This document shows, piece by piece, positions 1-7,169 of a stretch of DNA of 8,188 nucleotides. Where the stretch lies: contig URHH01000111.1 in NCBI GenBank assembly GCA_900547615.1, forward strand, positions 1 to 8,188. Direction: 5' to 3'. The notes under the pieces were generated by a model, which saw only the letters and a program-made list of their open reading frames with translations, was not told where the DNA came from and made no database searches. Source of the stretch: an uncultured Blautia sp. GTDB lineage: Bacteria > Bacillota > Clostridia > Lachnospirales > Lachnospiraceae. The position numbers and the translations under genes were made by a program. Each line of letters opens with the position of its first letter. Within the stretch, counting starts at the first letter, position 1.

Positions 1-1513
1 GGTTTAAGAAACCTGCTTTTATTTTCTTACCCGGCTTTTTGCTGCGAAAATATTCTCCCAGCATTCGTCCGGCATTTGTTCCATTCTCCCATTCATTTAC
101 GGAAATGCAGGATACATAATGATTTTTTGTCACATTTTCCGGAAGATTACTGATAAAAACAAGCTTCGATACTCTGGAAAGCTCCATAAACATTTCTGAG
201 GTTTTCTTATCATCTGCGGGAATCGCAATTACTCCATCCGGCTTCTGGATCATCAAACTCTCCAACTGTACGTTCTGAAGAGCCGGATCAAAATGTGCGT
301 CCATCACAGAACTCACCTCAATCCCATACTGCTCCAGTTCGTCACGTATTCCCTGCTCATGCAGTTCTGCCCAGGCAGTTCCAGTATAATGAAAAGAAAT
401 CGCCACTCGAAATCTTCCTCTTCTCAGCATTTTTTTCTCTTCTTTACTCAGAACGATATTTTCAGGAGAAACTGCCATTTCCCCTCCCGGTCCATTGTCC
501 AGCATCTTTGTCGACTTCTGAACATTTAATTTTACTTCTGCATATCTCCGCTCTGTTCTTGCATATCCGAATTCTATTTTTTCAAAAAGAATTTCTGCCG
601 CCAGCCCGGATAAGCCCTGTACATCTCTTTTCAAAGCCGTAAGCGGCGGATCTATCAATTCTGTCCACGCCTCATCACCAAAACCGAGAACTGAAATTTC
701 ATCTGGACAGCGAATCCCCATATTGCGAATTGTCTTCAGAAGCTGTACTGTCAGCCAGTTTCCACTTGCTATAACTGCAGTAGGCATTACTCTGCTGATT
801 TCCTTCGCAATTACGTCCTGAATTTTTTCTTCTTCCCACCTCAGATCAATGTCTGCCATATTTGCATCATTCACATTCAGATTATTTCTTACAAATGCAT
901 TTAAATATCCTCTTGTCCTTTCCTCTCTTGTAAATCTCTCTGATAATTCCCGAAGATACAGGATATTTTTATGTCCGCATTCGATGATATAACTGACGCC
1001 TTTTTCCATTGCATCTCTCTCCGGAAACTCCACGGAATCTATCCTTTCTCCCCGGATTTTTCTCTCCATGCACACATAGGGCAGCCCGGATTCTATCAGT
1101 TTTTTATAATTTTCAGCCTCCTCACTGACAGGCACAAGAAAAAGCCCTGCAAACCGTTTATCACTGACAATACTTTCCAAAAGCTGCTGCTCTTCCTTTA
1201 AATTTTCTCTGGAAATCCCGCAATAAAACTGATATCCTTCTCTGCTCGCCCGCTCTCTCAAAAAAGATACCATATCTCTGTAAACAGCGCTTTCGACATT
1301 CGGCACAACACACACGATCACTGATTTGCGTCCCACTTTCAGCTTCTTCTTTTTTTCTGCCACTTTATCAATATATCCTGTCTCTCTTAAAACACTCTCT
1401 ACTTTTTCAATCAGCTCAGGGCTTACGTATCTTGTTCGATTTATCACGTGAGAAACCGTTGCTGTAGATACACCTGCCAGCTCCGCCACCTCTTTTATGG
1501 TAATTTTTTTCAT
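1..1513 (-). CDS. LacI-family regulator with an added second sugar-binding domain (3' end beyond window)
   Basis: Reading leftward from ATG at 1513, the frame stays open for 504 codons to the window edge, so the C-terminus is missing. Residues 4-25 are a typical LacI helix-turn-helix (IKEVAELAGVSTATVSHVIN). The following hinge (about 49-60) is lysine-rich and lacks the usual N..AR.L pattern. Residues about 62-335 form a complete LacI-type ligand domain, with PTAVIASGNW and ISVLGFGDEAW followed by PPLTALKRD. LacI proteins normally stop near residue 340. Here, after a linker (about 336-362), a second periplasmic-binding-protein fold begins: RVAISFHYTGTAWAELHEQG, then DGVIAIPADD, as in RbsB-like sugar-binding proteins. 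No signal peptide precedes it, so it should be cytoplasmic. The ribosome site AAGGTG lies just upstream of the ATG. The protein probably represses or activates a carbohydrate operon; the target and ligands are unknown. The family call is firm; the two-sensor reading is inference. Confidence 0.92.
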   Translation of the reverse strand, partial: MKKITIKEVAELAGVSTATVSHVINRTRYVSPELIEKVESVLRETGYIDKVAEKKKKLKVGRKSVIVCVVPNVESAVYRDMVSFLRERASREGYQFYCGISRENLKEEQQLLESIVSDKRFAGLFLVPVSEEAENYKKLIESGLPYVCMERKIRGERIDSVEFPERDAMEKGVSYIIECGHKNILYLRELSERFTREERTRGYLNAFVRNNLNVNDANMADIDLRWEEEKIQDVIAKEISRVMPTAVIASGNWLTVQLLKTIRNMGIRCPDEISVLGFGDEAWTELIDPPLTALKRDVQGLSGLAAEILFEKIEFGYARTERRYAEVKLNVQKSTKMLDNGPGGEMAVSPENIVLSKEEKKMLRRGRFRVAISFHYTGTAWAELHEQGIRDELEQYGIEVSSVMDAHFDPALQNVQLESLMIQKPDGVIAIPADDKKTSEMFMELSRVSKLVFISNLPENVTKNHYVSCISVNEWENGTNAGRMLGEYFRSKKPGKKIKAGFLN

Positions 1514-1526
1514 ATTCTTCACCTTT

Positions 1527-1536
1527 TTTACGTAAA
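1527..1536. promoter_or_regulatory. Candidate operator for the LacI-family gene (perfect 10-bp palindrome)
   Basis: TTTACGTAAA is a perfect dyad with a central CG, 13 bases upstream of the regulator's ATG. LacI-family operators are typically palindromes with a central CG, so autoregulation is plausible. The element is short and AT-rich, and a chance match cannot be excluded. A weak -10-like TATGCT (1556-1551, minus strand) lies just upstream with no convincing -35. Confidence 0.3.
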
Positions 1537-1562
1537 TTTTTCTTAAGAGTAGCATATTCTGG

Positions 1563-1616
1563 AAAAAAAATCCATAAAAATCCCCAGGAAGAACCGAAAA
1601 TCCGATTCCCCTGGGG
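1563..1616 (-). terminator. Intrinsic terminator of the parA unit
   Basis: On the minus strand the stem is CCCCAGG (1616-1610) with CCTGGGG (1588-1582). A second weak pairing (GAA.CG with CG.TTC) lies inside the loop. It is followed by ATTTTTATGG and eight T residues (1570-1563). It begins about 20 bases after the stop of the 70-codon gene and ends about 50 bases before the LacI-family start, so it separates the two units. Confidence 0.85.
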
Positions 1617-1636
1617 CATTATAATTCACACCTTTC

Positions 1637-1849
1637 TTACAGCAGATAATCCGGCATATCTTCTGTGACACGCACAGGTTCTCCCGGCTTTTTATCTGTT
1701 TTTTTCCCGGAAAGAAATTTCACCTGTATTTCCTCTGCATTCATGGGACTGATCACAGATTCTGCCTCCACATTTTTTCCTGTGGTTTTTCCGGAAACCG
1801 CCTTTTCTGCTCCCGCTGCTCTTTTAATACTTGCCTTACCTAACGACAC
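1637..1849 (-). CDS. Small basic protein overlapping the end of parA; possible ParA partner
   Basis: A 70-residue reading frame starts at GTG 1849 and overlaps the last 14 bases of parA. The start is supported by a perfect AGGAGG (1864-1859) nine bases upstream, inside parA. No in-frame ATG does better. The N-terminus is basic (MSLGKASIKRAAGAEK), the middle is rich in Lys, Ala and Glu with no evident fold or membrane segment, and the C-terminus is an acidic-hydrophobic tail (TEDMPDYLL). I do not recognise a named domain. The overlap implies translation coupled to parA. In ParA systems the partner (ParB, ParG, Omega) often stimulates the ATPase through a short basic N-terminal tail, and this protein begins with such a tail. 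However, it shows no clear ribbon-helix-helix or ParB DNA-binding domain. It could be a minimal partner or the remnant of a larger one. Coding status is fairly likely; function is inferred from position only. Confidence 0.65.
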   Translation of the reverse strand: MSLGKASIKRAAGAEKAVSGKTTGKNVEAESVISPMNAEEIQVKFLSGKKTDKKPGEPVRVTEDMPDYLL

Positions 1850-2627
1850 GATTCATTACCTCCTCTGCCAGCGCTGTATATTCCTTTGCGCTTCTGCTGC
1901 TTCTTTTAAATTCCACAACCGGCTGACTGTTATCCTGCGCCCATTCTACTGCGCTGTCCACTCTTATATAAGAATCCAGAAGTGTAATATCTTCCATCTC
2001 ATGAAGAATTTCCAATGTCTGTTTGAAATAATTTTTTCTTGTGTCTGCCTTTGTGATCACAATGCCGAGAACTTTAAGCTCCGGCGCAATCTCCTTTACT
2101 TCACTCAGAAAATCAAACATATTTGCAAGACCGAACATTCCCCAGGGACTCGCCTCAACAGGTACCAACACCTGATCTGATGCACATAGAATATTCATAA
2201 CCCATCCGCCTAATGTCGGCGGCGCGTCAATTAAAATATAGTCGTACACACCGGAATCTTTTATTTTCTGAAGACATTTTTTCAGGATAAATTCTCTCTG
2301 CCATTTTGTAAAAAGTTCGTATTCGATGGAACTCATCTGCGTAGACGACGGAATCAAATCCAGATTTTCATAGGGAGTATGCACAATATAGTCTGACAAA
2401 TCTCTCTGCTTTCCAATGGCATGATAAAGATTCTTTTCTCCTGCTGCCATTTTCAGCACTTCCTCCTCTGAAAAGAAGGAAAGGGAAAGATTTAACTGCA
2501 TATCTCCGTCTACAAGAAGCACCTTTTTTCCCGCCTGTGCCATTGCTGCTCCCACATTTGAGCAGGTCGTAGATTTTCCGCTTCCGCCCTTATTGTTCGT
2601 AAAACATATGGTTACTGTTTTTTTCAT
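1836..2627 (-). CDS. parA: ParA-family (MinD/Soj-like) partition ATPase
   Basis: The 263-residue length is normal for a small Soj/Delta-type ParA without an N-terminal DNA-binding domain. A deviant Walker A motif KGGSGKST covers residues 13-20, with signature Lys13 and nucleotide-binding Lys18. Walker A' is VDGDMQ (39-44), and Walker B is YILIDAPP (130-137, Asp134). The strand DQVLVPVEAS (151-160) and the C-terminal RSAKEYTALAEEV segment are also typical. Such ATPases dimerise with ATP, bind DNA non-specifically and move plasmids, chromosome origins or protein cargo when stimulated by a partner. The start at 2627 has only a weak ribosome site (AAAAGAAAAA), with AAGGGG further out; no better start is visible. 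The gene overlaps a 70-codon downstream gene and follows tandem 12-bp repeats. Chromosomal soj is normally next to ParB/Spo0J, which is absent, so this looks like a separate, plasmid-style or cargo-specific system. Confidence 0.93.
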   Translation of the reverse strand: MKKTVTICFTNNKGGSGKSTTCSNVGAAMAQAGKKVLLVDGDMQLNLSLSFFSEEEVLKMAAGEKNLYHAIGKQRDLSDYIVHTPYENLDLIPSSTQMSSIEYELFTKWQREFILKKCLQKIKDSGVYDYILIDAPPTLGGWVMNILCASDQVLVPVEASPWGMFGLANMFDFLSEVKEIAPELKVLGIVITKADTRKNYFKQTLEILHEMEDITLLDSYIRVDSAVEWAQDNSQPVVEFKRSSRSAKEYTALAEEVMNRVVR

Positions 2628-2680
2628 TTTTTCTTTTGTCGCCCCTTCCCTGCTATTTTACTGTAATGTATTTAAATTCA

Positions 2681-2740
2681 TCTTGATGGTTATCTTGGTG
2701 GTTATCTTAGTGGTTATCTTAGTGGTTATCTTAGTGTAAT
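2681..2740. repeat. Tandem 12-bp iterons upstream of parA
   Basis: Five head-to-tail units start at 2681, 2693, 2705, 2717 and 2729. The consensus is TCTTAGTGGTTA. Units 3 and 4 match it exactly, unit 2 has one change, unit 1 has two, and unit 5 keeps the first eight bases. On the minus strand the unit reads TAACCACTAAGA. The array lies just after the predicted parA transcription start and about 55 bases before the parA ATG. In partition cassettes such arrays act as centromere and/or operator, bound by the DNA-binding partner. That role is inferred here. The repeat itself is directly visible. Confidence 0.9.
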
Positions 2741-2750
2741 TTATATTTTT

Positions 2751-2779
2751 ATTATACCCACACTCCCCTTTTATTGCAA
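2751..2779 (-). promoter_or_regulatory. parA promoter
   Basis: On the minus strand, -35 TTGCAA (2779-2774) and a perfect -10 TATAAT (2756-2751) are separated by 17 bases. Transcription should start near 2744, so the 12-bp repeats would lie in the first transcribed bases, where a bound protein could block initiation or clearance. Confidence 0.8.
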
Positions 2780-2780
2780 T

Positions 2781-2816
2781 GAAAAATCCTCTCCAGTTTT
2801 CTCCGGAGAGGATTTC
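2781..2816 (-). terminator. Intrinsic terminator of the araRAB operon
   Basis: An 11-bp perfect stem is formed by AAATCCTCTCC (2816-2806 when read on the minus strand) and GGAGAGGATTT (2794-2784), with a 10-base loop. On the minus strand it runs into five T residues. It follows the kinase stop by about 50 bases and ends directly before the -35 of the parA promoter. Confidence 0.9.
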
Positions 2817-2868
2817 AATTTGTTGTGTACTGTTACAGTTCCAACTGCTTACATATTATTTTCACATT

Positions 2869-4464
2869 TTACCATATTTTGGAATCTACCGCTGCTCTTT
2901 CAATTCCAAGACCTTTGACGTATCTGTCCATAAATGTCTGGAAACCTTTCACACCTTCCGGATCCGGTTCCAGAGATGTGCCTTCGTTTCCTGCAAATAC
3001 TTTATGATCCAGGAAACTGTCAAGTGTCTCGCCCTCTTCTTTATTCACAAGATAAGAAGCAAGGAGGGCAATACCCCAGGCTCCGCCTTCTCCTGCTGTT
3101 TCCATAACGGAAACCGGTGCGTTTACTGCATCTGCAAGAATCTGCTGACCAACTCCTTTTGTCTTAAACAGACCGCCATGTCCAAGAAGACGGTCTACCT
3201 TTACGCCTTCTTTCTCAAACAGAAGATTTAATCCCACACGCATTGCCCCAAGACAGGTGTAAAGATTTGTTCTCATAAAGTTTGCAAGTGTAAATCTGCT
3301 CTCAGGAGAGCGGACGAATAATGGACGCCCCTCCTCAAAACCTGTCATATGCTCGCCGGAAAAATAGCAGTAGGAAAGAAGACCTCCGCAGTCTGCTTCT
3401 CCCTCCATTGCCTTATGGTAAAGCGTCCCGAAAAGCTTATTCATGTCCACTTCCATGCCCATTGCTTCTGCAAATTCCTTAAATATGCCAACCCAGGCAT
3501 TTAAGTCAGAAGTACAGTTATTAGAATGTGCCATCGCAACAAGATCACCTGCCGGCGTAGTTACCATGTCTATTTCTTTATACGGCTTTGAAAGTTCTTT
3601 TTCCAGGACGATCATTGCAAACACAGAAGTTCCGGCTGAAACATTTCCGGTACGTCTCGCCACACTGTTTGTGGCAACCATGCCGGTTCCTGCATCGCCT
3701 TCCGGCGGACACATGGGAATTCCGGCTTTCAGCCTGCCGCTGGGGTCAAGAAGTTTTGCCCCCTCTTCCGTCAGGCAGCCTGCTTTTTCTCCTGCAACAA
3801 GGGCTTTCGGCATAATGTCGCGAAGTTTCCAGGAAAATCCGTATGGAGCAACAAGACCATCGAACTTGTCCATCATAGACTGATCGTAATCCTTTTTCGC
3901 CACGTCAACAGGGAACATGCCTGCCGCATCACCAATTCCAAGAACCTTTTCTCCGGTAAGTTTCCAGTGTACATATGCTTCCAGAGTTGCAATATAATCA
4001 ATCTCTTTTACATGCTCTTCTTTATTCAGGATTGCCTGATAAAGATGGGCAATACTCCATCTCTGAGGAATGTTATAGTTAAAAAGCTCTGTAAGTACGC
4101 TGCTTGCCTCTTCTGTAATATTATTTCTCCAGGTACGGAAGGGAACAAGAAGCTCCCCTTCTTTATTAAAAGGCATATATCCGTGCATCATGGCGCTGAT
4201 TCCCATAGCACCTACAGAAGTAAGCTCCACCTCATACTTTTTCTGCACATCTTTTACAAGTTCCTGATAGCAGTCCTGGATTCCGCCCCAGATGTCCTCC
4301 AAGCTGTAAGTCCAGATACCGTTTTCATAGCGGTTTTCCCACTCATGTCCACCGGAAGCAATCGGTTCATTCTTTTCGTCTACAAGGACCGCCTTAATCC
4401 TTGTAGAACCAAACTCAATACCAAGCGCTGTTTTATTTGATAAAATCGCCTCTCTTGCACTCAT
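2869..4464 (-). CDS. araB: FGGY-family sugar kinase, probable L-ribulokinase
   Basis: This 531-residue FGGY kinase probably phosphorylates L-ribulose to L-ribulose-5-phosphate with ATP in the cytoplasm. The N-terminal ATPase lobe opens with TALGIEFGSTRIKAVLVD (12-29). The likely catalytic aspartate is Asp257 in PEGDAGTG. The C-terminal lobe carries NVSAGTSVF (274-282) and the FGGY signature GHGGLFKTKGVGQQ (428-441), then ETAGEGGAWGIALLAS (455-470), which contributes to ATP binding. The stop of araA overlaps the kinase's GGAGGG ribosome site, and only 11 bases separate the genes, so the two are co-transcribed and probably coupled. The sequence belongs to the xylulokinase/ribulokinase group rather than being a clear E. 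coli AraB match. Substrate is assigned mainly from its place after araA; xylulose is the alternative. No truncation is seen. Confidence 0.82.
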   Translation of the reverse strand: MSAREAILSNKTALGIEFGSTRIKAVLVDEKNEPIASGGHEWENRYENGIWTYSLEDIWGGIQDCYQELVKDVQKKYEVELTSVGAMGISAMMHGYMPFNKEGELLVPFRTWRNNITEEASSVLTELFNYNIPQRWSIAHLYQAILNKEEHVKEIDYIATLEAYVHWKLTGEKVLGIGDAAGMFPVDVAKKDYDQSMMDKFDGLVAPYGFSWKLRDIMPKALVAGEKAGCLTEEGAKLLDPSGRLKAGIPMCPPEGDAGTGMVATNSVARRTGNVSAGTSVFAMIVLEKELSKPYKEIDMVTTPAGDLVAMAHSNNCTSDLNAWVGIFKEFAEAMGMEVDMNKLFGTLYHKAMEGEADCGGLLSYCYFSGEHMTGFEEGRPLFVRSPESRFTLANFMRTNLYTCLGAMRVGLNLLFEKEGVKVDRLLGHGGLFKTKGVGQQILADAVNAPVSVMETAGEGGAWGIALLASYLVNKEEGETLDSFLDHKVFAGNEGTSLEPDPEGVKGFQTFMDRYVKGLGIERAAVDSKIW

Positions 4465-4475
4465 CGTGAACCCTC

Positions 4476-5975
4476 CTATTTTCTGTAAGCTATTTCATTC
4501 CATCTCAGCTCATTTTTAAAGTTACGAATTGTTGTATCTTTATCAATATACACTGCTTCAATTCCCATAGCTGCTGCCCAGTCGCCCATCTGCTCTGCAG
4601 TAAGGTCATAGGAAAATGCAGTATGATGTGCACCGCCAGCAAGAATCCATGCTTCCGCACCGGTTGCAAGGTCAGGCTGCGGTGTCCAGAAAGCAGTTCC
4701 CACCGGAAGCTTCGGCATCGGTTTTTCTACTTTCTTGCAGTCTACATCATTGATGATCAGGCGGAAACGGTCTCCCAGATCAACAAGGGAAGTTGCGATT
4801 GCAGGACCTGTCTTAGATGTAAATACAAGTCTTGCCGGATCTTCTCTGTCACCCATAGAAAGCGGGCAGACTTTAATACTTACCGGTCCTTCTGCAACAG
4901 TCGGGCATACCTCAAGCATATGAGACTGGAGAATTCCTTCTTTTCCCGGAACAAAGTTGTATGTATAGTCCTCCATAAAGGAAGTTCCCTTTGCATCTTT
5001 TATTCCTGCTGTCATAATCTTCATCAGGCGGACCATAGCCGCTGTTTTCCAGTCTCCCTCTGCGCCGAAGCCGTAGCCTTTTTCCATCAGTCTCTGCATT
5101 GCAAGTCCTGGAAGCTGCTGTAAAGAACCAAGATCGCCGAAATGTGTAACAACTGCCTGATAGTTTTTCTCCTCCAGGAATTTCTCAAAACCGATTTCAA
5201 TTCCCGCCTGAACTGCCACATGGCGTTTAAACTCTTCCGGATCGCGTCCTTCCAGAAGGATATTGTATTTGCTGTAATACTCTTCTACCAGAGCATCAAT
5301 ATCGCCTTTTTTCACATCTTTTACATAATCTGCCACTTCATTTACTGGATATGCGTCTACTTCCCAGCCAAATTTAATCTGCGCCTCTACTTTATCTCCT
5401 TCTGTTACAGCAACATTACGCATATTGTCGGCAACACGGCACACACGAATATGACTGCTCTCCATAATACCAACTGCTGTGCGCATCCATGACGCAAGTC
5501 GTTCCTGTACCTTTCTGTCTGCCCAGTGTCCCACGATAATTTTTCTTTCAATTCCCATACGTGTTACAATATGTCCGTACTCACGTCCGCCGTGTGCAGA
5601 CTGATTTTCATTCATAAAGTCCATATCAATGGTATCGTATGGAATTTCTTCGTTAAACTGTGTATGAAGATGGCAAAGAGGCTTTCTGTATTCTTTTAAA
5701 CCAAGAATCCATGATTTTGCAGGGGAAAATGTGTGCATCCATGTGATAACGCCTGCGCAGTCCTCGTCTGCATTTGCCTCATTAAATGTTTTTCGGATCA
5801 GCTCATTTGTGATAAGTGTGGGCTTCCATACAAGTTCAAATGGAAGAATACCTGATTTATTCAGCTCTTCCACAATGATTCTGGAATGCTCCGCTACTTT
5901 TCTGAGACACTCGTCTCCATAAAGATCCTGTGAACCGGTACAAAACCAAAACTTATAATTTCTTCCTGTTTTCAT
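4476..5975 (-). CDS. araA: L-arabinose isomerase
   Basis: AraA interconverts L-arabinose and L-ribulose, the first step of bacterial arabinose use, in the cytoplasm as a metal-dependent (usually Mn) hexamer. The 499-residue length matches the family. The start region FWFCTGSQDLYG (9-20) is diagnostic. The expected active-site residues are present: Glu306 in GFGAEGDWKTAA, Glu335 in TSFMEDYTY, His352 in QSHMLEVCP and His450/His451 in GGAHHTAFS. The ribosome site AAGGAGG sits about eight bases before ATG 5975. Only 32 bases separate it from the araR stop, with no terminator or convincing promoter between, so it should be read from the araR promoter. The kinase gene follows after 11 bases. Confidence 0.98.
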   Translation of the reverse strand: MKTGRNYKFWFCTGSQDLYGDECLRKVAEHSRIIVEELNKSGILPFELVWKPTLITNELIRKTFNEANADEDCAGVITWMHTFSPAKSWILGLKEYRKPLCHLHTQFNEEIPYDTIDMDFMNENQSAHGGREYGHIVTRMGIERKIIVGHWADRKVQERLASWMRTAVGIMESSHIRVCRVADNMRNVAVTEGDKVEAQIKFGWEVDAYPVNEVADYVKDVKKGDIDALVEEYYSKYNILLEGRDPEEFKRHVAVQAGIEIGFEKFLEEKNYQAVVTHFGDLGSLQQLPGLAMQRLMEKGYGFGAEGDWKTAAMVRLMKIMTAGIKDAKGTSFMEDYTYNFVPGKEGILQSHMLEVCPTVAEGPVSIKVCPLSMGDREDPARLVFTSKTGPAIATSLVDLGDRFRLIINDVDCKKVEKPMPKLPVGTAFWTPQPDLATGAEAWILAGGAHHTAFSYDLTAEQMGDWAAAMGIEAVYIDKDTTIRNFKNELRWNEIAYRK

Positions 5976-6007
5976 GTGAAAATCCTCCTTAAAAATATAT
6001 AAAAATG

Positions 6008-7114
6008 TTATTTATTTCCTTTATTGTTTCGTTTTTCTGTAGAACCCCTCACAATCAGTTCCGGCTGGATCAGGCGTTCCACTCTGCTTTCTTCCTCCGG
6101 AATGCGGTTGATTTTTTCCAGAAGAAGCTCTGCCGCCATCTCTCCCAGTCTTTCCTGCGGATGAGCGATCGTAGTAATGCCCTCTCCTCTCTGCGCATAG
6201 AGAGAATTGTCATAGCCAGTCACAGAAACATCTCCCGGAATCTTGATTCCTTCCCGCATAAGAGTCTCTGTTACCTGTACGGCAATCTGGTCATTGTAAC
6301 ATACAATTCCGTCTGGCATCTTTCCTTCCCGAAAAAATTCCAAAGCTGCCATAGAAGGCTTCGTCCTCCTGTCTTCTGTATGAAACCATACAACTCTGTC
6401 CGGATCGTAAGAAAGCCCCGCCTCCTGCAAAGCCCGGACATATCCCTTATGTCGCGCAATTCCCTGAATATCGTCGGCCTTAAAAAATCCGGCTATTTTT
6501 CTGTGTCCCAGTTCAAGAAGGTGCTTCGTCACAAGATACCCTCCCATTGCATCGTCCATAAGAATATGCGGTTTTTCTTTCATTTCCCCGTAAATCCCCT
6601 GGATAAACACGTATGGGATTTCATACTTGTCAAGAGTCTCATACAAGTTCACGTGACGACATGACATCTGGCTTTTGCTCGGCTCGATAATGAGACCGTC
6701 TATATCCTTCTGAAGAAGCTCTTCCAGACATCTGGCTTCCTTCTGCCGGCTGTTTCCTGTATTTTTCAGAATAATACTATATCCCTTTTCAGACAGCACA
6801 TTGTCCATGCCCTGGATCAGCCTCGGAAAAATATAATCGGATATATATGTAGTCACAACCGCAATATTTCCCGATTTTTTTGTATGACGCATATTTTCCG
6901 AACAGAACGTGCCTTTTCCGTGAAAAGCCTCCACATATCCCTCCTGCTCCAGAAGTCCCAGCGCTTTGCGCACCGTGTGACGGCTTAAGGAATATGCCTG
7001 TACCAGTTCGTTTTCAGAGGGCAGTCTGTCTCCCGGCTGGATTCTGCCGGATAAAATATCATTTTTCAGTTGTTCCATCAAGGTATAATACTTCGGTTTT
7101 CCAGTCTCTGTCAT
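6008..7114 (-). CDS. araR: AraR-type arabinose operon repressor (GntR head, LacI-type sensor)
   Basis: The 368-residue protein has the hybrid build of Bacillus AraR. A GntR winged helix-turn-helix spans residues 9-72 (PGDRLPSENELVQAYSLSRH, then GKGTF). A LacI/GalR-type sugar-binding domain spans about 82-358, with GNIAVVTTY, DGLIIEP, the hinge region DGIVCYNDQIAV (268-279) and VSVTGYDNS (296-304). AraR binds palindromic operators as a dimer and releases them on binding L-arabinose. Here it is the first gene of the operon. An AraR-like palindrome covers its own promoter, so it should repress itself together with araA and the kinase. The ATG at 7114 follows a purine-rich GAGGGGGAG ribosome site by a few bases. 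The C-terminal tail is basic and asparagine-rich (STEKRNNKGNK). Confidence 0.94.
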   Translation of the reverse strand: MTETGKPKYYTLMEQLKNDILSGRIQPGDRLPSENELVQAYSLSRHTVRKALGLLEQEGYVEAFHGKGTFCSENMRHTKKSGNIAVVTTYISDYIFPRLIQGMDNVLSEKGYSIILKNTGNSRQKEARCLEELLQKDIDGLIIEPSKSQMSCRHVNLYETLDKYEIPYVFIQGIYGEMKEKPHILMDDAMGGYLVTKHLLELGHRKIAGFFKADDIQGIARHKGYVRALQEAGLSYDPDRVVWFHTEDRRTKPSMAALEFFREGKMPDGIVCYNDQIAVQVTETLMREGIKIPGDVSVTGYDNSLYAQRGEGITTIAHPQERLGEMAAELLLEKINRIPEEESRVERLIQPELIVRGSTEKRNNKGNK

Positions 7115-7140
7115 CTCTCTCCCCCTCTTTCAACTCAAAT

Positions 7141-7169
7141 AGTATCACTTGTACGCTCATACGAACAAG
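7141..7169 (-). promoter_or_regulatory. araRAB promoter
   Basis: On the minus strand the -10 is GATACT (7146-7141) and the -35 is a poor CTTGTT (7169-7164), 17 bases away. The leader to araR ATG is short (about 20 bases). The weak -35 lies within the left half of the operator palindrome, suggesting that repressor and polymerase compete for it. Confidence 0.55.

Noticed and set aside
293..642. Two overlapping plus-strand frames (78 and 115 codons)
   Set aside because: They lie opposite the second sugar-binding domain of the LacI-family gene, whose frame is continuously open with recognisable motifs.
1416..1619. 67-codon minus-strand reading frame starting MPQGNRIFG
   Set aside because: It runs through the parA-unit terminator hairpin and into the LacI-family gene in another frame, with no ribosome site; a shadow.
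1665..2180. 171-codon plus-strand reading frame
   Set aside because: Entirely antisense to parA and the 70-codon gene, cysteine- and phenylalanine-rich as expected of antisense translation, with no ribosome site.
2681..2740. CRISPR array
   Set aside because: The repeats are 12 bp, contiguous and have no spacers; no cas genes are near. They fit partition iterons instead.
3967..4440. 157-codon plus-strand reading frame opposite the kinase
   Set aside because: Antisense to the strongly coding FGGY kinase, low-complexity, no initiation signal.
5976..6007. Possible separate promoter between araR and araA (TATATAT stretch)
   Set aside because: Only 32 bases, no -35 and no operator copy; most simply part of one transcript.
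6005..6664. 219-codon plus-strand reading frame opposite araR
   Set aside because: Antisense shadow of a clearly coding gene; no recognisable domain and no ribosome site.
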